This document shows positions 28,161-38,402 of a stretch of 64,000 nucleotides of DNA, piece by piece. The DNA is taken from positions 1,426,001 through 1,490,000 of the forward strand of contig NZ_CP014234.1 in the NCBI RefSeq assembly GCF_001553955.1, in the 5' to 3' direction. Origin of the DNA: Moraxella osloensis. GTDB taxonomy: Bacteria > Pseudomonadota > Gammaproteobacteria > Pseudomonadales > Moraxellaceae. The position numbers and the translations under genes were made by a program. Position 1 is the stretch's first letter, and the number at the start of each line of letters is the position of its first letter. Below the pieces are notes generated by a model. That model made no database searches and had not been told where the DNA came from. It saw nothing but the letters and a program-made list of their open reading frames with translations.

Positions 28161-28275
28161 AGCTGACGATGACCTACTCTCACATGGGCGAACCACACTA
28201 CCATTGGCGCATTGGAGTTTCACTTCTGAGTTCGGGAAGGGATCAGGTGGTACCTCCAAGCTATTATCGTCAGCA
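28161..28275 (-). rRNA. rrf: 5S ribosomal RNA
   Basis: About 115 bases. The minus strand contains CCGAACTCAGAAGTGAAAC and the GATGGTAGTGTGG-like segment (here AATGGTAGTGTGG), and its ends are complementary (GCTGACGAT / ATCGTCAGC). It is last in the operon, about 97 bases after the 23S 3' end. End positions are set by comparison with the E. coli 5S sequence and may be off by a base or two. Confidence 0.95.
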
Positions 28276-28490
28276 AAGGGGGATAGAGGAATGAGTTGTT
28301 TTAGAAGTAAAGTATCAGCTATATCAAGCGAGGTGAACATCATACATTATCATACAAAGCCATTTAGGCGTTGTATAGTCAAGCCAAACGAGCAATTAGT
28401 ATTGGTTAGCTACACATATCACTATGCTTCCACACCCAACCTATCAACGTCGTAGTCTACAACGGCTCTTTAGGGAAATCTAATCTTAAG

Positions 28491-28527
<37 letters not shown>

Positions 28528-28694
28528 ATCCGAACATAGCTACTCGGCAATGCGACTGGCGTCACAACCGAAACACCAGAGGTTCGTCCACTCTGGTCCT
28601 CTCGTACTAGGAGCAGATCCTCTCAAATTTCCAACGCCCACGGTAGATAGGGACCGAACTGTCTCACGACGTTCTAAACCCAGCTCGCGTACCT

Positions 28695-28745
<51 letters not shown>

Positions 28746-28801
28746 AGATGAGCCGACATCGAGGTGCCAAACACCGCCGTCGATATGAACTCTTGGGCGG
28801 T

Positions 28802-28877
<76 letters not shown>

Positions 28878-29280
28878 ACCTACTTTCGTATCTGCTCGAC
28901 TTGTGGGTCTCGCAGTTAAGCGCGCTTTTGCCTTTATACTCTTCGAACGATTTCCGACCGTTCTGAGCGCACCTTCGTACTCCTCCGTTACTCTTTAGGA
29001 GGAGACCGCCCCAGTCAAACTACCCACCATACATTGTCCTCAGCTCTGTTAAGCTTGAGTTAGAACCCCAACATTACCAGGGTGGTATTTCAAGGATGGC
29101 TCCACAGACACTGGCGTGCCTGCTTCAAAGCCTCCCACCTATCCTACACAGGTAAGGTCAAAGTTCAATGTAAAGCTGTAGTAAAGGTTCACGGGGTCTT
29201 TCCGTCTAGCCGCGGGTACACAGCATCTTCACTGCGATTTCGATTTCACTGAGTCTCTGCTGGAGACAGCGCCGCCATCA

Positions 29281-29362
<82 letters not shown>

Positions 29363-30707
29363 TGGGGCTTCGATCAAGAGCTTCGCCTTGCGGCTGACCC
29401 CATCAATTAACCTTCCAGCACCGGGCAGGCATCACACCCTATACGTCCACTTTCGTGTTTGCAGAGTGCTGTGTTTTTAATAAACAGTTGCAGCGGCCTG
29501 GTATCTGCGACTGCCAATAGCTTTGTAGTGCGTGACTACTCACCATCGGCAGCGTACCTTCTCCCGAAGTTACGGTACCATTTTGCCTAGTTCCTTCAGC
29601 AGAGTTCTCTCAAGCGCCTTGGTATTCTCTACCTGACCACCTGTGTCGGTTTCGGGTACGATTTGTTTATGACTATCGCTTAGAAGCTTTTCCTGGAAGC
29701 AGGGTATTTGCCACTTCGCTGTACAAGTACAGCTTGCTATCAGATCTCATTAATAGTCTAGCGGATTTGCCTACTAAACCTAACTACATCCTTCCACTTG
29801 GACAACCATCGCCAAGCTGGCATAACCTTCTCCGTCCCTCCATCGCATCATAAACAAGTATCGGAATATTAACCGATTTCCCATCGACTACGCCTTTCGG
29901 CCTCGCCTTAGGGGTCGACTCACCCAGCCCCGATTAACGTTGGACTGGAACCCTTGGTCTTCCGGCGTGCGAGCTTTTCACTCGCATTGTCGTTACTCAC
30001 GTCAGCATTCGCTCTTGTGATACCTCCAGCATGCTTTACAACACACCTTCACAGGCTTACACAATGCTCCCCTACCACTTAATTGAAACAATTAAATCCG
30101 CAGCTTCGGCTCCTAGTTTGAGCCCCGTTACATCTTCCGCGCAGGCCGACTCGACTAGTGAGCTATTACGCTTTCTTTAAAGGATGGCTGCTTCTAAGCC
30201 AACCTCCTAGCTGTCTGTGCCTTCCCACATCGTTTCCCACTTAACTAGGAATTTGGGGCCTTAGCTGGCGGTCTGGGTTGTTTCCCTCTTGACGACGGAC
30301 GTTAGCACCCGCCGTCTGTCTCCCGGATATCACTCATCGGTATTCGGAGTTTGCATCGGTTTGGTAAGTCGGGATGACCCCCTAGCCGAAACAGTGCTCT
30401 ACCCCCAATGGTGTTCGTCCGAGGCGCTACCTAAATAGCTTTCGGGGAGAACCAGCTATCACCGAGTTTGATTAGCCTTTCACCCCTATCCACAAGTCAT
30501 CCCCTGGCTTTTCAACGACAGTGGGTTCGGTCCTCCGGTAACTGTTACGTCACTTTCAACCTGCTCATGGATAGATCACTCGGTTTCGGGTCTATACCCT
30601 GCAACTAGACGCCCTATTAAGACTCGGTTTCCCTACGGCTCCCCTATTCGGTTAACCTTGCTACAGAATATAAGTCGCTGACCCATTATACAAAAGGTAC
30701 GCCGTCA

Positions 30708-30989
30708 CCCCGCTACTTAATTATTCTGCCAGTCGCTTGATTAAGGACTGGTAAACTTTGCCATGATGTTTGAGCGTTTGCTCTCTTCTCATTGCTAATT
30801 GTTTTGTTTGATATGCTTCATAGTATAGTAGTTGCCATTGCTGGTAACTGGTCGATTTGTTTCCACCACTGTTATGGGCGGCAAATCGTTGTCTTAGGTC
30901 TGATGTGTATCCACAATAATGCGAACCATCTTCACCTTTGAGTATATATACGTAGAACATTATCATTCCAAAATAATTAAGTAGCGGGG
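30708..30989 (-). mobile_element. rRNA intervening sequence encoding a GIY-YIG protein
   Basis: A 282-bp insert in helix 25 of the 23S gene. Its ends are a perfect 18-bp inverted repeat: CCCCGCTACTTAATTATT (30708-30725) and its complement (30972-30989). In RNA the repeat would form an 18-bp duplex that extends helix 25, the usual structure cut by RNase III in bacterial intervening sequences. The 246-bp ORF for a GIY-YIG nuclease-family protein fills nearly all the space between the arms, and its stop codon (TAA) lies within an arm. The insert is too short for a group I or II intron, and I see no ribozyme core. Whether the 23S is fragmented in the cell cannot be told from sequence. Confidence 0.88.
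30721..30966 (-). CDS. GIY-YIG nuclease-family protein inside the 23S rRNA gene
   Basis: An 81-residue protein in the sense orientation of the rRNA. The GIY-YIG core is visible as YVYIL (residues 5-9) and YCGYT (17-21), followed by the catalytic-type Arg (R25 or R27 in DLRQRF), HN (31-32) and the metal-binding Glu E62 in MRREQ. The length and layout match single-domain UPF0213/YhbQ-like members, with no extra DNA-binding domain. ATG 30966 or 30960 starts the core. Further upstream in-frame ATGs lie in rRNA sequence. The ribosome site is weak (TTTTGGA). It uses AGA for Arg repeatedly, unlike neighbouring genes that favour CGT/CGC, which suggests foreign origin. Known rRNA intervening-sequence proteins are four-helix S23 proteins, not nucleases. 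Confidence 0.85.
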   Translation of the reverse strand: MIMFYVYILKGEDGSHYCGYTSDLRQRFAAHNSGGNKSTSYQQWQLLYYEAYQTKQLAMRREQTLKHHGKVYQSLIKRLAE

Positions 30990-31512
30990 CTCCGACTGCT
31001 TGTATGCACACGGTTTCAGGTTCTATTTCACTCCCCTCACAGGGGTTCTTTTCGCCTTTCCCTCACGGTACTGGTTCACTATCGGTCAGTCAGGAGTATT
31101 TAGCCTTGGAGGATGGTCCCCCCATCTTCAGACAGAATTTCTCGTGTTCCGCCCTACTTAATATGCTTCTTATAACCTTTCGAGTACGGGATTATCACCC
31201 TCTACGATTGACCTTTCCAAGTCATTCCTCTAAATTATAATCAGTCGGCTCCTCCCCGTTCGCTCGCCGCTACTAGGGGAATCTCTATTGATGTCTTTTC
31301 CTCGGGTTACTGAGATGTTTCACTTCTCCCGGTTTGCCCCCCGCTATAAAATATAGCGGGGTACCTGTCTTATGACAAGTGGGTTTCCCCATTCAGATAT
31401 CGCCGGATCACAGGATATTGCCGCCTCCCCGACGCTTTTCGCAGGCTGTCACGTCTTTCATCGCCTCTGACTGCCAAGGCATCCACCATGTGCACTTCAT
31501 TACTTGACTATA

Positions 31513-31893
31513 CAACCCTAAATAGCTTCATCTGTTGCCAAATGAGTGACAGCTATTACTTGCTTTGCATCTCGAAATAATTCGAGATTTCAAGCAAGTG
31601 CTTACTGCACTTTTCTATTTGAGTTATATTCGTAATGGTAACGATCTTCACCTATGTTTACGCTTGATTCAGTTCTCTTTACTTTTATACCGCACCTGTC
31701 TGCTAAAGGCAGCAAGGTGCGGTAAAGGTTAATTATCTTCGTTGGAACTTGATAATTAACCCAGACTCATTTCTCTATGTTGTTATTGAATTATCAGACC
31801 TTCGTCAGGTCGTGATTTCTGATAAAACAGATTGAAGTAATCTCTTAATACTTACTAAATTACTCTGTCTGCTTTATAACGTTAAGCTAATTA
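31513..31893 (-). other. tRNA-Ala to 23S spacer with processing hairpins
   Basis: This 381-base spacer holds no gene. It has three clear hairpins. One is at 31559-31596 (CTTGCTT...ATCTCGAA / TTCGAGAT...AAGCAAG). The second is at 31688-31724 (TACCGCACCT / AGGTGCGGTA, with an inner CTGC/GCAG extension). The third is at 31727-31761 (GGTTAATTATC / GATAATTAACC). They are probably RNA-processing or antitermination structures of the precursor transcript. Confidence 0.7.
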
Positions 31894-31969
31894 TGGTGGA
31901 GCCAAGGAGAGTCGAACTCCTGACCTCCTGCGTGCAAGGCAGGCGCTCTACCAACTGAGCTATGGCCCC
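31894..31969 (-). tRNA. tRNA-Ala(TGC)
   Basis: 76 bases on the minus strand, from GGGGCCATAGCTCAG to an encoded 3' CCA. The anticodon loop reads CTTGCAC, giving anticodon TGC. The T-loop GTTCGAC is present. It lies in the 16S-23S spacer after tRNA-Ile. Its first four bases (GGGG) are part of the 16 bases shared with the inverted repeat of the 23S insert. Confidence 0.97.
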
Positions 31970-32044
31970 GCTACTTAATTACTGTAGCTGGTTAAAGTTT
32001 TATGTATCTTTACTCGATTAAGTAACGACTCAATTAAGTAGCGG
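31968..32044. repeat. Spacer segment bracketed by the 23S-insert inverted repeat
   Basis: CCGCTACTTAATT (31968-31980) and its perfect complement AATTAAGTAGCGG (32032-32044) bracket 51 bases of AT-rich spacer between tRNA-Ala and tRNA-Ile. Exactly these 13-mers form the core of the inverted repeat around the GIY-YIG insert in the 23S gene. On the tRNA-Ala side identity extends to 16 bases (TAATTAAGTAGCGGGG on the minus strand). No ORF is present. It may be an ORF-less relative of the insert, or a shared RNA-processing stem. Confidence 0.75.
32012..32043. repeat. Imperfect 16-bp tandem repeat in the tRNA spacer
   Basis: ACTCGATTAAGTAACG (32012-32027) is followed directly by ACTCAATTAAGTAGCG (32028-32043), 14 of 16 bases identical. 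The second copy is the right arm of the inverted repeat described for 31968-32044. Confidence 0.8.
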
Positions 32045-32090
32045 TACATAGGTTTCGCTAAGTTCGCTTGCGCTTACTAAGCTCATCTAA

Positions 32091-32167
32091 TGGTGGGTCT
32101 AATAAGACTTGAACTTATGACCCCTGCCTTATCAAGGCAGTGCTCTAACCAACTGAGCTATAGACCC
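32091..32167 (-). tRNA. tRNA-Ile(GAT)
   Basis: 77 bases on the minus strand, from GGGTCTATAGCTCAG to an encoded CCA end. The anticodon loop reads TTGATAA, giving GAT. It is the first tRNA after 16S, the common Ile-Ala spacer order. Confidence 0.97.
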
Positions 32168-32259
32168 TGAACGAGGATTAGCAAAGCATCGCTTTGCCCG
32201 AGTGCAAGAGAATTTACGAAGTAAATTCTAAAGCCGTAACCCTCGAATTAGCTTATTTA

Positions 32260-32298
32260 TACACAAGAACAACTTGCTGTGAATTCTCACTTAGTGCT
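32260..32298 (-). promoter_or_regulatory. 16S trailer half of the precursor processing stem
   Basis: This stretch just after the 16S 3' end is complementary to 33976-34012 in the leader; the shared core is ACACAAGAACAACTTG. The two halves would pair across the 16S gene to form the long RNase III stem that releases pre-16S RNA. Confidence 0.75.
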
Positions 32299-32303
32299 TT
32301 AGT

Positions 32304-33835
<1,532 letters not shown>

Positions 33836-33845
33836 AATCTTTCTA

Positions 33846-33876
33846 TCTATTGTCACCGCGTAGCGGTGTCAATAGA
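33846..33876 (-). promoter_or_regulatory. 16S leader hairpin
   Basis: TCTATTG, CACCGC, loop, GCGGTG, CAATAGA form a nearly perfect hairpin directly upstream of the 16S 5' end, probably part of leader folding or processing. Confidence 0.6.
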
Positions 33877-33975
33877 TTTAATTTGTTGACTCAATTATTT
33901 ATACTGTCTTTGCTCAAATAAACTTACGAGTATCTTCACTCTGACAATATAATTAATTAAAGTCTTAATTTTATC

Positions 33976-34012
33976 GCCCTAAGTGAAAATCCACACAAGT
34001 TGTTCTTGTGTT
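33976..34012 (-). promoter_or_regulatory. 16S leader half of the precursor processing stem
   Basis: Complementary to the trailer at 32260-32298 over about 35 bases with few mismatches. It supplies the 5' strand of the pre-16S RNase III stem. Confidence 0.75.
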
Positions 34013-34064
34013 CGTTGTTATTTAGTGCCAACACCATCGTCTGGTTGTTGTTAAGAAGGTCGCT

Positions 34065-34092
34065 ATTTTAACAGATTATTTTGTGTTGTCAA
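34065..34092 (-). promoter_or_regulatory. rRNA promoter P2
   Basis: On the minus strand, TTGACA (34092-34087) and TAAAAT (34070-34065) are separated by 16 bases, about 230 bases before 16S. Confidence 0.7.
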
Positions 34093-34198
34093 TAACTTTT
34101 TTCTTTAATTTTTTATGACCGCTCAACTTATATCTGTATTAATTTAAGTTGTTGTTTTTACTACAGTTTACAGCTGTAGTCGCTGCCAGTGAGTGCGT

Positions 34199-34226
34199 AT
34201 TATACGCTTTTCTTTTTGCCTGTCAA
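34199..34226 (-). promoter_or_regulatory. rRNA promoter P1
   Basis: On the minus strand a perfect TTGACA (34226-34221) and a perfect TATAAT (34204-34199) are separated by 16 bases. It lies about 365 bases upstream of 16S and just beyond the menA stop. The 426-base leader (33836-34261) holds this, P2 and the processing elements, and no gene. Confidence 0.88.
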
Positions 34227-34261
34227 TACCACTACGAAAATTTTTTTGATTTATTTTCAAA

Positions 34262-35188
34262 TTAATTTTTATAGTTAAAGATAAGAATGCTTACACTCAT
34301 CAATATACTGGTCGCTAGAGTGATTAAGACAATTTTGGCCAGCTCTGGCGCTAGTGCGTTTGAGGGGATATTTTCATCACTATAATGGCGAACCATTTTA
34401 AGATGCTTGGCAATCGGTGATACTAGAACAAGTAAGCTTAATAGATAAAAATTTTGTCGCAAGGTCACAAAGGTAATGAGTAAAAAGTAAGCACCCAACA
34501 ACATAAACCGATATAGGTGGCTCATGCCTTCTTTGCCTAAGGTGGTGGCAAGGGTGTTTTTACCAGCGCCTGTATCTGTGTCAAAATCCCGCATATTGTT
34601 AATCATCAATACGCAAGTGCATAGCAGGCCGATCACCACGGCAGCAATAATATCCATCGCACGGATAAATTGTGTTTGTAGGTACACGCCCCCTAATACA
34701 TTAACTAAGCCAAAGAATAAAAATACCGCTATTTCCCCTTTCGCATTGTACCCATAGGGGTTTTTACCCATAGTATAGGTCACTGCGGCGATAATCGCGA
34801 TGATGCCCAATGCTAAAAAGGTGAAGAAATCGGTCAGACTGTTAAAGCTCAGCCAAAGTAAGCCAATACCGCAGCCAAAAATAAACAGCCCCCAACTTAT
34901 GATTAATTTCTTGAGGGTCTTGGGGTTGATTGTCCCTTGGGCAGTCTGTCTGTCGAGTCGATGGGCATCCGTACCCCGTATGCCATCGCCATAGTCGTTG
35001 GCTAAATTGGATAAAATCTGTAGTCCTAAGGCAACCCATAGGCTTAGCAAAAAGATTTGCCAATTTTTGGTTTCAAAGCTACCAATCCGCGAGTATGCCA
35101 ACGCATTGGCTACTATAATGCCAGCTACCGCTAGTGGATAAGTGCGTGGGCGAGTCGCTTGCCAAAATGCTTGTAAAAAATTGACCAT
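34262..35188 (-). CDS. menA: 1,4-dihydroxy-2-naphthoate polyprenyltransferase (UbiA family), MenA-like
   Basis: A 308-residue integral membrane prenyltransferase with eight or nine helices. The first Asp-rich motif is NDYGDGIRGTD followed by R (about residues 64-78), and the second region is NMRDFDTDTGAGKNTLA (about 195-211). The N-terminal ATRPRTYPLA opening is typical of MenA. It would attach the polyprenyl tail in menaquinone synthesis. ATG 35188 is preferred over the GTG one codon upstream. No other men genes are in the window, so whether this organism makes menaquinone is open. UbiA relatives are distinguishable mainly by the motifs listed. Confidence 0.82.
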   Translation of the reverse strand: MVNFLQAFWQATRPRTYPLAVAGIIVANALAYSRIGSFETKNWQIFLLSLWVALGLQILSNLANDYGDGIRGTDAHRLDRQTAQGTINPKTLKKLIISWGLFIFGCGIGLLWLSFNSLTDFFTFLALGIIAIIAAVTYTMGKNPYGYNAKGEIAVFLFFGLVNVLGGVYLQTQFIRAMDIIAAVVIGLLCTCVLMINNMRDFDTDTGAGKNTLATTLGKEGMSHLYRFMLLGAYFLLITFVTLRQNFYLLSLLVLVSPIAKHLKMVRHYSDENIPSNALAPELAKIVLITLATSILMSVSILIFNYKN

Positions 35189-35221
35189 CACTCACTCGAA
35201 ACCTTGTATCACCAATCGCAA

Positions 35222-35249
35222 CATCTAAATGAATTTATCCATTTAGATG
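35222..35249. repeat. Inverted repeat between tex and menA
   Basis: CATCTAAATG (35222-35231) and its perfect complement CATTTAGATG (35240-35249) are separated by eight bases. A hairpin without a T run lies just after the tex stop. It could attenuate read-through into menA. Confidence 0.5.
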
Positions 35250-35272
35250 CACGTTTACCAATGATGCGGGGT

Positions 35273-37822
35273 TTATGTTGATTTTTTTAGACCTGCTTGC
35301 GCCAACAATGCACCTAAGCTACCGATTTTTTGCGGTTTGTCGGCTGCTTGGTTTTGCGGTTTAGCGGCTTTATCACTACGTTGAGGTTTGCCCGAATGTT
35401 TGGCTGATTTACCGCCACGCTCGCTATGGTCTGCATGTTTTTTCGCTGTACCATCCACTGATTGGTTGGTATTTTTTGCTTTGCTGGCGGGTGCTTTTTC
35501 AGCAGGTTTGGCTACCATTGGGGTGTCTGACTTCATGCTAAAGCCCACGCGTTTACGCTCTGCATCCACTGAAATCACGCGAACGGTGACGATATCACCT
35601 GGTTTGACATGATTTAACGGATCGGCGATAAACTCGTTACCCATCTCTGAGATATGTACCAAGCCATCTTGATGTACGCCAACATCAACAAAACAACCAA
35701 AACTTGTCACATTGGTGACCACGCCTTCAAGCGTCATGCCTTCGGTTAAATCGTTGAGGCTATTGACATCATCACGAAACTTTGCTGTTTTAAAGCTCGG
35801 TCTTGGATCGTGTGCAGGTTTGGCTAATTCTTGTTTGATGGCAGCGGCTTTCAGCGTTGCTTGCTCGGCATCGTTAACCTCATCGTTTGCGGCAGCGATA
35901 AGTGAAGCGGTCAGATTGTTAAGCGCTGACTCGTCGCCTAGCACATCGTTGAGAGTGTTGTCAGTTGAAGCCAGCCATTGTTTGACCATCTCGTAGTTTT
36001 CTGGGTGTAACCCTGTCGCATCTAGCGGCTCATCACCGCCACGAATGCGTAAAAAACCTGCCGCCTGTTCAAAAGTTTTGGCACCTAATCTTGGCACGTT
36101 TTTGAGCTGTTCACGATTAGCAAAGGCGCCGTGTTCGTTGCGGTAGTTGACAATTTGCTGCGCCACATTGACATTGAGACCTGCGATATAAGACAAAATC
36201 GCAGGGCTTGCGGTATTGACGTCTACGCCCACGGCATTCACGCAGTCTTGCGTGACTTTGGTTAAACTATCCGCCAGCTGCGTTTGGTTGACGTCATGCT
36301 GATATTGACCCACGCCAATGGCTTTGGGATCGACTTTAACCAGCTCAGACAAGGGATCTTGCAAACGACGGGCAATCGATACCGCCCCACGAATGGATAC
36401 ATCAAGCTCTTGTAATTCTTGCGATGCCAGTTCGCTGGCTGAGTACACAGAAGCACCAGACTCATTGACCACCACAGGCACGGCTTTGATATCGCCGTTT
36501 CCTTGAGCGCTGTTTTCTGCCAAAATTTCTTTGATTAAAGCATCTGTCTCACGGCTAGCCGTACCATTACCAATAGCGATTAAATGCACATGGTGATTTT
36601 TGAGTAAATCGGCAATGGTTTGTTTGGCTTCATCGACTTTATTGTCTGGGGCAAATGGATACACTGTTGCAATCGCAAAACTACCATCGCTATTTTTGGC
36701 AACATGACCTAGGCTATCAACTACCGCCATTTTGACGCCATGACGGATACCGGGATCGACGCCTAGAATCGTTTTTTGACCCGCTGGCGCTGCCATCAAT
36801 AGATGCTGTAAATTGTTTGCAAACACGTCAATTGCTGCGGATTCAGCCGTTAAGCGTTTTTCTGTGAGCAAACGATGCTCAATATGCGGGCGCCATTTAT
36901 CCAACCACAGTTTTTTGCCCAGTGACAATAAAAACTGTTGACGCTCACTAGGCTCGGCAGCTGTTAAGTTAAATGCGTGATTAATTTGTTCAATGAATGG
37001 TGCATCATCGCCTTCAATGGCAATCGTCAGTACGTTGTCTTGGCGACCGCGTAGCATCGCTAATAATCGATGATTGGGTAGACGCGCCAAGCTTTCAGCG
37101 TGGTCAAAATAGTCTTTGTATTTTTCGCCGACTTCCCGCTTTTCTTCGCCCACTAAACGGCTATGAATTTGGGCGATTTTACCAAAGCCGACGCGCAGTT
37201 TATCGAGTAGGTCAAGCTGCTGTGTCCACTCATCGATAATAATGGCGCCGATGCCTGATAGCTGTTTTTCTTTATCTTCAAAAATTGACGCTTCGGCTTC
37301 GCCGTTTTCATTCTGTACAGGCGCTGGCGCTTGATAATCTGATAATGCTGCGGCTGGGCTTACCGAGTCATTTAAAACCGCCAAGGCAATTGGCTCAAGT
37401 CCTGCTTCACGTGCTTGGGTTGCCAATGAGCGGCGGCGCGGACGATACGGCAAATAAATGTCTTCTAATTCAAGTTTGGATGCCGCTTGATTGATGCGTT
37501 CACTCAATTCATCGGTCAGCTTATTTTGTGAGGTCAACAGCTCAATGATTTTTTGGCGGCGAATAGCCATATCTCGTTCATAGCTGAGCGATTTTTCCAG
37601 ACTACGCAACTGTACGTCATCGAGCCCGCCGGTTTGGTCTTTACGATAGCGGGCAATAAACGGAATCGTCGCCCCATCATCATAGAGTTTGACGAATGCC
37701 ATCATTTGGTTGAGTTTGATACCAAGATTGGCAGCTAATTTTTGATAAATGGCTTGCTGGACTTGCTCAGAGAGTACATCTACCGCTGGATTAGCCGCAA
37801 TGGCAGTAACGTTTGTAGTCAT
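35273..37822 (-). CDS. tex: Tex-family RNA-binding transcription accessory protein
   Basis: An 849-residue protein. The helical N-terminus (YDDGATIPFIARYRKDQTGGLDD, about 45-70) is followed by the RNase H-like YqgF domain (ILGVDPGIRHGVKMAVVD, about 355-375). Helix-hairpin-helix motifs come next (SYIAGLNVNVAQQIVNYR), and then an S1 domain (GMTLEGVVTNVTSFGCFVDVGVHQDGLVHISEM, about 695-765). A Lys/Ser/Ala-rich basic tail of about 80 residues follows and is specific to this lineage. ATG 37822 is chosen over an ATG five codons upstream. Tex proteins bind nucleic acids and affect transcription or RNA quality; the exact role is unsettled. Confidence 0.92.
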   Translation of the reverse strand: MTTNVTAIAANPAVDVLSEQVQQAIYQKLAANLGIKLNQMMAFVKLYDDGATIPFIARYRKDQTGGLDDVQLRSLEKSLSYERDMAIRRQKIIELLTSQNKLTDELSERINQAASKLELEDIYLPYRPRRRSLATQAREAGLEPIALAVLNDSVSPAAALSDYQAPAPVQNENGEAEASIFEDKEKQLSGIGAIIIDEWTQQLDLLDKLRVGFGKIAQIHSRLVGEEKREVGEKYKDYFDHAESLARLPNHRLLAMLRGRQDNVLTIAIEGDDAPFIEQINHAFNLTAAEPSERQQFLLSLGKKLWLDKWRPHIEHRLLTEKRLTAESAAIDVFANNLQHLLMAAPAGQKTILGVDPGIRHGVKMAVVDSLGHVAKNSDGSFAIATVYPFAPDNKVDEAKQTIADLLKNHHVHLIAIGNGTASRETDALIKEILAENSAQGNGDIKAVPVVVNESGASVYSASELASQELQELDVSIRGAVSIARRLQDPLSELVKVDPKAIGVGQYQHDVNQTQLADSLTKVTQDCVNAVGVDVNTASPAILSYIAGLNVNVAQQIVNYRNEHGAFANREQLKNVPRLGAKTFEQAAGFLRIRGGDEPLDATGLHPENYEMVKQWLASTDNTLNDVLGDESALNNLTASLIAAANDEVNDAEQATLKAAAIKQELAKPAHDPRPSFKTAKFRDDVNSLNDLTEGMTLEGVVTNVTSFGCFVDVGVHQDGLVHISEMGNEFIADPLNHVKPGDIVTVRVISVDAERKRVGFSMKSDTPMVAKPAEKAPASKAKNTNQSVDGTAKKHADHSERGGKSAKHSGKPQRSDKAAKPQNQAADKPQKIGSLGALLAQAGLKKST

Positions 37823-38297
37823 ATTTTTGCCTAACACTTATAAGGATGAACTCATAACTTCAGAGTTCACGCATTATAACAAAACAATACAAAAAGATAA
37901 TAGGTAAACGCTATTTTAACAAAAATCTTTAGTGAATTTTTACCTTGCCAGTCCTATGGCTGTCGTTAGACTAAAATTTTGCTAAGTAATGACTATAATA
38001 AGTGACGATCCTATCAGCTAACGTCGCATTTTTAGCAAAATCACTACAGCAATCGACACATTTTTTTGCTTTAATAACCGCATAACCACGCAAATTTGGC
38101 TGAATTATAAGATTGATAATGCTTGCAAGTTGTAACCAATCGTTTCAAAATAACTTTATCAGTCCCTAATAAAAATTTTTATACCCATATATTTTATAGC
38201 ATTGCCTGTCCTAACTATTAATTATAAGGTTCAGTTCAGCACGCTAATGCAACATATTTAGCGTTTATAAAAAACAATTGGGTATTTATAAAAACTG

Positions 38298-38325
38298 TGT
38301 AGCGAAAACAATGTAGCGAAAACAA
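38298..38325. repeat. Exact 14-bp tandem duplication
   Basis: TGTAGCGAAAACAA occurs at 38298-38311 and again at 38312-38325, in the ompR leader region. Confidence 0.9.
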
Positions 38326-38347
38326 CATTCGAGTGAAAATAACGTTA

Positions 38348-38375
38348 GTGATAGGAATATGGGTGATAGGAATAT
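38348..38375. repeat. 15-bp-period tandem duplication
   Basis: GTGATAGGAATAT occurs at 38348-38360 and 38363-38375, a 15-bp period, about 30 bases before the ompR start. Confidence 0.85.
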
Positions 38376-38402
38376 CGACGATAAAAATGAGGAAAATAAT
38401 CA

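Larger units (their letters stand above)
37823..38402. other. 580-base gap between tex and ompR
   Basis: AT-rich divergent intergenic region. I see no gene. Its right half holds two short tandem duplications (38298-38325 and 38348-38375). The GAGG 12 bases before the ompR ATG lies at 38389-38392. Promoters for both flanking genes must lie here, but I cannot assign them firmly. Confidence 0.5.

Noticed and set aside
30708-30989. Group I or group II intron in the 23S gene
   Set aside because: At 282 bp, nearly all of it coding, there is no room for a ribozyme core, and the site and inverted arms match an intervening sequence instead.
31513-32303. CRISPR-like spacing of repeats in the 16S-23S spacer
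   Set aside because: Only two 16-bp copies and a few hairpins exist, with no regular spacer length and no cas genes.
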